The notes beneath the pieces were generated by a model. It searched no databases. It was given only the letters and a program-made list of their open reading frames with translations, and had not been told where the DNA came from. This document shows, in pieces, positions 58,480-64,000 of a stretch of DNA of 64,000 nucleotides. Source of the stretch: Haloarcula sp. CBA1129 (GTDB taxonomy: Archaea; Halobacteriota; Halobacteria; Halobacteriales; Haloarculaceae). Position 1 is the first letter of the stretch. Each line of letters opens with the position of its first letter. Location of the stretch: the NCBI RefSeq assembly GCF_008729015.1, contig NZ_RKSM01000001.1, forward strand, positions 930,001 to 994,000, read 5' to 3'. The position numbers and the translations under genes were made by a program.

Positions 58480-60689
58480 CCCCGACTCCCTACCCGGACA
58501 GCACCGCCCACTTGCGCGACGAACTGCGACGACTCGACGTGATGCTCCGACTCCACCTGGAGGAGTGGTGGGCGGACGGTGGCGGGGAGTTCAACGGACT
58601 GTACATCGCCGACGAGGAAGTCGACCGCTTGCTCGACCTCTCCGGTCGCATCGGTGACGACGGGACGGCCCTGCGGGAGACGGGACCACCGTGCACCGAC
58701 CGCACCGAGACACTCCGTGCGCATCTCGAGGCTATCACAGAGGAGATTCGACAGCGGGAACGAGCGACGGCTGGCACTGACACCGACCTCCGCCTTCTCG
58801 AACTCGCCAGTCGCTTCCACCTCGCGGCCAGCCATCGGGACCCACTGCTGCTCGCGCTCGCCCCGGAACTCGAACGGAAGTACGAGAAAGTGTACGCCTA
58901 TCTCCAGGACGACGTCACGCGGACCCGTCCGACAGTGGAGTTACTCCTCCGGATGCTCTGCAGTACGGCGGTCGAACGGATGGACGCGCGTGAGGCGTTC
59001 ACACGCCGGTCGCCGCTTGTTCGCGGTGGACTCGTCAGGTTGTTGGGTGAGGACACTGCCCCACTCCCCTCCCACACTGTCGCGGTCGACGACCGCGTCG
59101 TGGAGTACCTGCTCGGGATGGACGACGTCCCAGCCCCACTGGAGGGGGCCGTCTCCGTCGTCCATCCCGAGCAGGGGCTAGAGACGCTTGCACTCGGGGA
59201 GACCGTTCGCGACCGACTGGCCGCCCAAGCCGTATCGTCGGAAGACCAGTCGCGACTCGTGTACACTCACGGGCCGCCCGGTTCGGGGGAGAACGATGCC
59301 GTCGAGGCAATCTGCGCCGAGCGAGGCCTCGCTGTCGTCTGGGCCGACGCCGACGCGCTGGATCTGACCGGCGGTCACTCAAAGCGGCGCGGTTCGACCG
59401 CCGGCGGTTCGCCACTCAAGGCCCTCGTCAGAGAAGCCCGACTGCAGGACGGGGCGATTCATCTGCGAAACCTCGCGGCGCCACGGGCTGGCGAAGGGGG
59501 CGACGGGTCGCCCCCTGAGCTCGAGGACGTTGTCACGCGGATAGTCGAGCGCCTGGAACCGTATGACGGCCCGGTGTTCCTCTCGGGCGACCGGGCACTG
59601 TCTCCGCGAGTGGGCGCCCGCCTGGACGGGTGGTCGGTACGGATGGTCGCGTTCGACACCCCGGGCTACGACAGGCGCGTGGAATTGTGGGAGGCCGTCG
59701 AAGACCTTCCCGAGGGTGTCGAACCGGCGGGGCTCGCATCGAAGTTCGCCCTCACAGCAGGGCAGGTCGAGGACGCGGTGGTGACTGCCCGGACGATAAC
59801 CGGCGGCGAGGGGCTTTCCGCCCAAGCGGTGTACGCCGCCTGTCGGAGCCAGTCGCGGGAACGTCTCGGAGCACTGGCCAAGGCAGTAGAAACCGGCTAC
59901 ACGTGGTCGGATATCGTGCTCCCGGAGGAAACGATGACGCACCTTCGGGAGGTCGCCGCTCACGTCAAACACCAGGGGAAGATCTATTCGGAGTGGGGGT
60001 TCTCGAGCAAGTACTCCACCGGCAACGGACTGAACGTACTGTTCACCGGCCCATCCGGAACCGGGAAGACGATGGCCGCGGAGATAGTCGCCGGCCAGGC
60101 CGGCCTCGACCTCTACCGACTGGATCTCGCGAGCGTCGTCAGCAAGTACATCGGCGAGACCGAGGAGAACCTCAAGGCGGTGTTCGACGAGGCGGAGGGA
60201 AGCAACGCAGTGCTGTTTTTCGACGAAGCTGACGCACTGTTCGGCGAGCGATCGGATGTCAGCGACTCTCAGGACCGCTACGCGAACGTGGAAGTGAGCT
60301 ACCTGCTCCAGCGGATGGAAAACCACGATGGGACCGTCATCCTCGCCAGCAATCTCAAGGAGAATATCGACGACGCCTTTCTCCGGCGAATAAACCTCAG
60401 CGTCGAGTTCCCGATGCCGGACCGGGACGCGCGCGAGCAAATCTGGCGGTCCGTGTTCCCGGCAGCGACTCCCACGGGGGAGCTCGACATCGACTTTCTC
60501 GCCGAATTCGACCTCTCGGGGGGGAGTATCAAAAACGCCGCCCTGACCGCGGCCTTTCTCGCCGCCGAGGACGACGAGCCCGTGGGAATGACACACCTAG
60601 CCCAAGCACTCCGCCGGGAACTGGAGAAGACAGGCCGACTGATAGACGCCGAGGATTTCGGCGAGTACGGGGAGGTGCTAAAACGGTGA
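58476..60689 (+). CDS. eCIS AAA ATPase, 737 aa
   Basis: Residues ~1-240 are helical (MLRLHLEEWWADGGGEFNGL, ARFHLAASHRDPLLLAL-like). A first nucleotide-binding-like region at ~262-275 has GPPGSGENDAV, where Glu replaces the P-loop Lys, so it is degenerate. The active domain has Walker A FTGPSGTGKTMAAEI at ~522-536, Walker B AVLFFDEADALFGERSD at ~577-593 and sensor/Arg-finger block FLRRINLSVEFPMPDRDAR. Such ATPases are core genes of eCIS clusters; the role (assembly or recycling) is not settled. Overlaps the next gene by GTGA. Confidence 0.9.
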   Translation: MTPTPYPDSTAHLRDELRRLDVMLRLHLEEWWADGGGEFNGLYIADEEVDRLLDLSGRIGDDGTALRETGPPCTDRTETLRAHLEAITEEIRQRERATAGTDTDLRLLELASRFHLAASHRDPLLLALAPELERKYEKVYAYLQDDVTRTRPTVELLLRMLCSTAVERMDAREAFTRRSPLVRGGLVRLLGEDTAPLPSHTVAVDDRVVEYLLGMDDVPAPLEGAVSVVHPEQGLETLALGETVRDRLAAQAVSSEDQSRLVYTHGPPGSGENDAVEAICAERGLAVVWADADALDLTGGHSKRRGSTAGGSPLKALVREARLQDGAIHLRNLAAPRAGEGGDGSPPELEDVVTRIVERLEPYDGPVFLSGDRALSPRVGARLDGWSVRMVAFDTPGYDRRVELWEAVEDLPEGVEPAGLASKFALTAGQVEDAVVTARTITGGEGLSAQAVYAACRSQSRERLGALAKAVETGYTWSDIVLPEETMTHLREVAAHVKHQGKIYSEWGFSSKYSTGNGLNVLFTGPSGTGKTMAAEIVAGQAGLDLYRLDLASVVSKYIGETEENLKAVFDEAEGSNAVLFFDEADALFGERSDVSDSQDRYANVEVSYLLQRMENHDGTVILASNLKENIDDAFLRRINLSVEFPMPDRDAREQIWRSVFPAATPTGELDIDFLAEFDLSGGSIKNAALTAAFLAAEDDEPVGMTHLAQALRRELEKTGRLIDAEDFGEYGEVLKR

Positions 60690-62119
60690 GACGCAGCCGC
60701 CTCCCGAAACTGGTAGCCCGCTCCGGAAACAGGCGGACTACAGGGTCCGGGGCAGCGAGCGCCGACCTCGCCTCGATGGAGGAGCGGATGGCAAAGACCG
60801 CCCGTGAGCTATCCAACTTTGGGAACCAGGCGGTTCAGCGCCAGCTCTCCGAGGGGTCCAAACCGTCCCGCCGGCGGGCCAGTGGGCGGGACAGCAGTTT
60901 CGACGATACCGGCGAGCAGGAAGCCGAATGTGTCGCTGACGCCGTCGTCGGGAGTCGCGAGACCGGGCCGGAGGCGACATCGGCTCCTGAGACCGGTGCC
61001 CGAACTGTGGAGGGCACTCCACGTGAGAAGGAGGCTGCCAATAGGGTCCGCGGGGAATTGGGGACCGGCCAGCGACTCCCCGAGGACACACGCTCGGTGT
61101 TCGAGTCACGGCTGGGAGCGAATCTGGACCATGTGCGCGTACACACTGGTTCGCGCGCCATATCGCTTGCGGATGAGCTGGGGGCACGGGCGTTCACCGT
61201 CGGTTCCGATGTGGCCTTCGCCGCCGGCGAGTACGAGCCAACGGGCAGGCGAGGCCAACGCCTCCTAGCACACGAACTGACCCACGTCGCCCAGCAGACG
61301 GCGGCCGGGACGCGTGGCCAGTCTGTGGGGGCAGCGGAGACGATCCAGCGGTATCCCGACGGCGACCTCGTCGAGCCGCTCAGGGCAGTCATGCGCGCCA
61401 TCCGCCCGGAGGTCGTTGTCGACACCGACCCCGCCGACAGCGTCCCCTCGCCCAACTACGACCAGACGCTCACGGATCTGGGGGCGCTCGAACAGGCCAC
61501 CCTCAAAACGAGACCAGAGATCGACTCGGCCATCCGCGAGACAACGGACGACCAAGGGACCACCAAGAGCTACGTCGAGCGGGTCGAGGTGGATTTCAGG
61601 GCCCGCTACGAGTACCACATCGCGAAGCGATTCGACCCAAGCCAACACCGGGGCACCTCGGGAACTGCAGGGACATTCAGGGACATTCGACGGCTCATCG
61701 ACAGGCACGCAACCGAGCACTTTGTCCGGTTCGACGCGGTGCTGACACGGATTGGGAACAACCTGCGCGAGGAACTCGCCGACTTACCCAGCCGAGTCGA
61801 TCCGGTTGGTGTCTCTAGGGGCGTCTTGCGGGAGTACGTCCGGGAACTCGTCGAACACTACCGCGGCAAGCTCGACCGGGCCGCCTGGGAAGCCACCTGC
61901 GAGTGGGAGCGGGAGGATTACGCTGCCCTCGCCAAACGGATCGACAGCCTGCCGGGCGTGAATGCGGGAACGATCACCGTCGACTGTGGAAACCCGCCGG
62001 CGGTACCACAGAAGCCGTCACTGCTCAGTGGCAGTAGCGGCCACCAAGGGAGTGGGTCGGGCGGCGACGGCTCGAGCGAGCTCGAAGACAGCGACAGTGA
62101 CCCGGAGGGCAACTCGTGA
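60686..62119 (+). CDS. DUF4157 eCIS protein, first copy, 477 aa
   Basis: GTG at 60686. A basic, disordered N-terminus (~1-125) precedes the DUF4157 domain at ~130-205: RLPEDTRSVFESRLGANLDH, VRVHTGSRAISLADELGARA and LLAHELTHVAQQ, which contains HELTH, a HExxH metallopeptidase-type motif. Residues ~220-460 are an unrelated helical region ending in an acidic Ser-rich tail. DUF4157 proteins are a hallmark of eCIS loci and may process or load cargo; the rest of the chain may itself be cargo. Confidence 0.88.
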   Translation: MRRSRLPKLVARSGNRRTTGSGAASADLASMEERMAKTARELSNFGNQAVQRQLSEGSKPSRRRASGRDSSFDDTGEQEAECVADAVVGSRETGPEATSAPETGARTVEGTPREKEAANRVRGELGTGQRLPEDTRSVFESRLGANLDHVRVHTGSRAISLADELGARAFTVGSDVAFAAGEYEPTGRRGQRLLAHELTHVAQQTAAGTRGQSVGAAETIQRYPDGDLVEPLRAVMRAIRPEVVVDTDPADSVPSPNYDQTLTDLGALEQATLKTRPEIDSAIRETTDDQGTTKSYVERVEVDFRARYEYHIAKRFDPSQHRGTSGTAGTFRDIRRLIDRHATEHFVRFDAVLTRIGNNLREELADLPSRVDPVGVSRGVLREYVRELVEHYRGKLDRAAWEATCEWEREDYAALAKRIDSLPGVNAGTITVDCGNPPAVPQKPSLLSGSSGHQGSGSGGDGSSELEDSDSDPEGNS

Positions 62120-62234
62120 TACCGCAGCGGGTGCTCCCGGCGAGAGGTAGGCCAAGGGGCTTGCCGGCAGGAGGATCGGCGAGGCCCACGGGCTTCCAAC
62201 ACGGAACTGTCTCTCCCGACTGTGGTGACGCCCA

Positions 62235-64000
62235 ATGAGACGAGTCGCCGACTCCGGGCAGACACGCTCCGACCGGGCCAACGACACGAACAGCGAGCGC
62301 CAGCGAGCCAAGAGCGCCGACAGTCGGCGCGCAGAGAGCTCACCGTCGCACGTTCAGCAGGAACTGGGTAACGCTGGCGTGGCACGTCTGGCCGACGAAG
62401 CCGAGGCGAACAGGGTCGGTGGCCCACGCGAGGGCACCCGCGACAGTGCCGGCAGTACGGCCGGTTCGGTCGGCCCGGCGGAATCGGCACGGACAGCTGT
62501 CGCTGGGCCTAACGGCCGAGCCTTGCGACGGGGATCGCAAGCAACGGAGACAAGCAGCGCCGCGAACCGGTCGGCGAGGAGCCCGGACGGTATGTGTCCG
62601 CGCTGCCGAGCGCGGGCTAGCGCTGGCAAGCCGCTGGATTGCCCGGCGTGTGAGGCAAGACTCCAAGGCAGCGAGACACGGACTGACCGCGGCGGTGATG
62701 GCGGCCCACTCGACCGTGGGTCTCCCAGCGAGGGCAATTCGGGACTCACGGTGACCGATCCCGGGGACCGGTACGAGCGCGAGGCGGACGTCGTGGCAGA
62801 CACGGTGCTGGGGATGTCGGCTCCGGACACGCGACGGGATGGTGTCGGTCCCAGCGGCCACACCTCGGATGGGTCGGCATCGGCACCCGTTACCCCCGTG
62901 ACTGGCTCGACCACCAGCGATGCGAGTGGTGTCCAGCGAATGTGTGCCCGCTGCTTTACTCGGCCGGTCGCAGGGACGTCGCTGAGTTGTCCGGAGTGTG
63001 CCAAGGCCCTCCAGCGCAAGGCCGACGGATCGACTGGGGCCGGTGCCGAACCTGCGGTGGCAGACGAACTCGCCGCCGCCCGCGGTCGGGGCCAGCCGCT
63101 GCCGGGTGGCGTACGGTCGTTCTTTGAGTCGCGGTTCGACCGGGATTTCGGCGACGTTCGCGTCCACACTGGTTCCGACGCCGACAGGCTGGCCCAGTCG
63201 CTGAACGCGAAAGCATTCACTACCGGGAGCGACGTCTTCTTCGCCGGCGGCGAGTACCGACCCCGAACGGCGGCCGGCCAGCGGTTGCTGGCACACGAGC
63301 TGACCCACGTCGTCCAGCAGACCCGGCCACCGAAGGCGACCACGGACCGACACAGCCGGTCAGCGGGGCACCGCGGCGACGGCGTCGGCTCTTCGCCTGC
63401 TCTCGCCGGCACGGGTCCGGAACGTACGGGACGAGACGCTGACCCTGCGGTAGCCCACAGGGGGAGTCCGGAGGGCGAGGCTCGTGTGGCCGCGTCGGCA
63501 GTCGACGCCGGCGTTGACGTGGCCGTCGATCGGTCGGTCCAGGACGGGGCTATCCAGCGGTACGGCTTCGGTGACCTGAGGAGCGACGTCGGCGGGCTCG
63601 TCAGCAGTGCAGCGAGTTCGGCCTACGCAGCCGGTGAAACCGCCGTTCGAGCGGGTGGCGAGGCAGCCACCGCCGTCGCCGAGACTGGGGGGACGGTGGT
63701 CGACCGAGGCAGGGCGTTCGTCGAGGAGACCATCGAGAAGGTCGGTGAGACCGGCCGTGCAGTGGTCGAGCGCGTGGCTCCCGGACTCATAGAATTTCTC
63801 CGCAATCCGGGCGAGCGAATCCGCGACACCCTCGGGTCCGGACTGGGACGCTTCGTATCAGGGGCCCTCGACGTCCTCGGTGTCGAGGACGTCAGTGGAC
63901 TGTTCGGCCGGCTAGAGGCAACTTTCAACAGCGCGATAGAGACCACGACGACTGTCGTCTCGGAACTGGCAAACGGGATCGGCGGGGCCCTGGGCGGAAC
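62235..64000 (+). CDS. DUF4157 eCIS protein with zinc ribbons, partial at window end
   Basis: ATG at 62235; runs off the window with 588 codons seen. The disordered N-terminus contains two Cys4 zinc-ribbon-like modules: CPRCRARA with CPACEARL (~119-141) and CARCFTRP with CPECAKAL (~238-260). The DUF4157 domain follows: PLPGGVRSFFESRFDRDFGD, VRVHTGSDADRLAQSLNAKA and LLAHELTHVVQQ (~351-362). Beyond it is an Ala/Gly-rich, amphipathic helical stretch (~460-580) that could be the start of an effector or membrane-active domain. A candidate delivered protein. Confidence 0.85.
   Translation, partial: MRRVADSGQTRSDRANDTNSERQRAKSADSRRAESSPSHVQQELGNAGVARLADEAEANRVGGPREGTRDSAGSTAGSVGPAESARTAVAGPNGRALRRGSQATETSSAANRSARSPDGMCPRCRARASAGKPLDCPACEARLQGSETRTDRGGDGGPLDRGSPSEGNSGLTVTDPGDRYEREADVVADTVLGMSAPDTRRDGVGPSGHTSDGSASAPVTPVTGSTTSDASGVQRMCARCFTRPVAGTSLSCPECAKALQRKADGSTGAGAEPAVADELAAARGRGQPLPGGVRSFFESRFDRDFGDVRVHTGSDADRLAQSLNAKAFTTGSDVFFAGGEYRPRTAAGQRLLAHELTHVVQQTRPPKATTDRHSRSAGHRGDGVGSSPALAGTGPERTGRDADPAVAHRGSPEGEARVAASAVDAGVDVAVDRSVQDGAIQRYGFGDLRSDVGGLVSSAASSAYAAGETAVRAGGEAATAVAETGGTVVDRGRAFVEETIEKVGETGRAVVERVAPGLIEFLRNPGERIRDTLGSGLGRFVSGALDVLGVEDVSGLFGRLEATFNSAIETTTTVVSELANGIGGALGG

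Noticed and set aside
1-64000. Stable RNA genes (tRNA, rRNA)
   Set aside because: No stretch shows the conserved tRNA T-loop with matching acceptor stem, and nothing resembles rRNA.

Overview
The window is haloarchaeal DNA. The proteins are strongly acidic. Secreted proteins carry twin-arginine (Tat) signals with lipobox or Ala-rich ends. Haloarchaeal families recur (HTH-10/bacterio-opsin-activator regulators, a HalOD1 domain, DUF7512, ISH-type insertion sequences), and many starts are leaderless or GTG. No rRNA, tRNA or CRISPR array was seen. The closest genus cannot be fixed from sequence alone.

Layout. 1-7.3 kb: the end of a receiver/PAS sensor gene, a Fic AMPylase with a built-in inhibitory motif, a coiled-coil gene ending in a palindrome, a compact pair of small genes behind a palindromic operator, and three winged-helix regulators. 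7.4-28 kb: an accessory island of lower coding density. Its hallmark is a 0.36-0.51 kb repeat present seven times. Each copy carries two small overlapping genes (called A and B here) and is bounded by GTACTGACC at one end and GGTCAGTAC at the other. Three copies lie on the plus strand (7.5-13.0 kb) and four on the minus strand (24.7-27.8 kb). Between copies sit single small cargo genes or modules: small membrane proteins, a GNAT acetyltransferase and an HTH/MazF-like toxin-antitoxin pair. In the minus-strand array and before copy 3 the cargo gene usually stops only a few to about 15 bases before the next repeat, which resembles an integron cassette array without a visible integrase. The island also holds two Tat-exported PQQ-type beta-propeller proteins, an ISH4/IS1595-type and an IS701-type element, and several truncated genes. 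29-32.2 kb: an orphan VirD4/TraG-like coupling ATPase and a Doc-like gene with no clear start.

32.5-48.5 kb: a coherent sulfur-trafficking and redox cluster: thioredoxin reductase, two thioredoxins, a TauE/SafE exporter split by a TAG, DUF7512, a PiT-type permease, two YeeE/YedE proteins, a rhodanese-metallo-beta-lactamase fusion, two TusA carriers, a DsrE-like protein, a class V aminotransferase fold, DUF1641 plus a sulfide:quinone-oxidoreductase-like flavoprotein, a methyltransferase, a DUF2892 protein and an M20 peptidase. The octamer ACAATACT, or a one-base variant, recurs in front of most of its transcription units, so a shared regulator is likely. Two HTH-10 regulators in the cluster are broken, one by truncation and one by frameshift.

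48.5-53.8 kb: decaying sequence (a frameshifted cupin, an IS5-type remnant, membrane-protein fragments, one reading frame with two internal TAG codons) with two intact genes. 53.8-64 kb: an extracellular contractile injection system (eCIS/phage-tail-like) operon: DUF4255 protein, carboxypeptidase-regulatory-like protein, tail sheath, tube protein, zinc-ribbon assembly protein, DUF6760, second tube protein, AAA ATPase, and two DUF4157 proteins, the second running off the window end.
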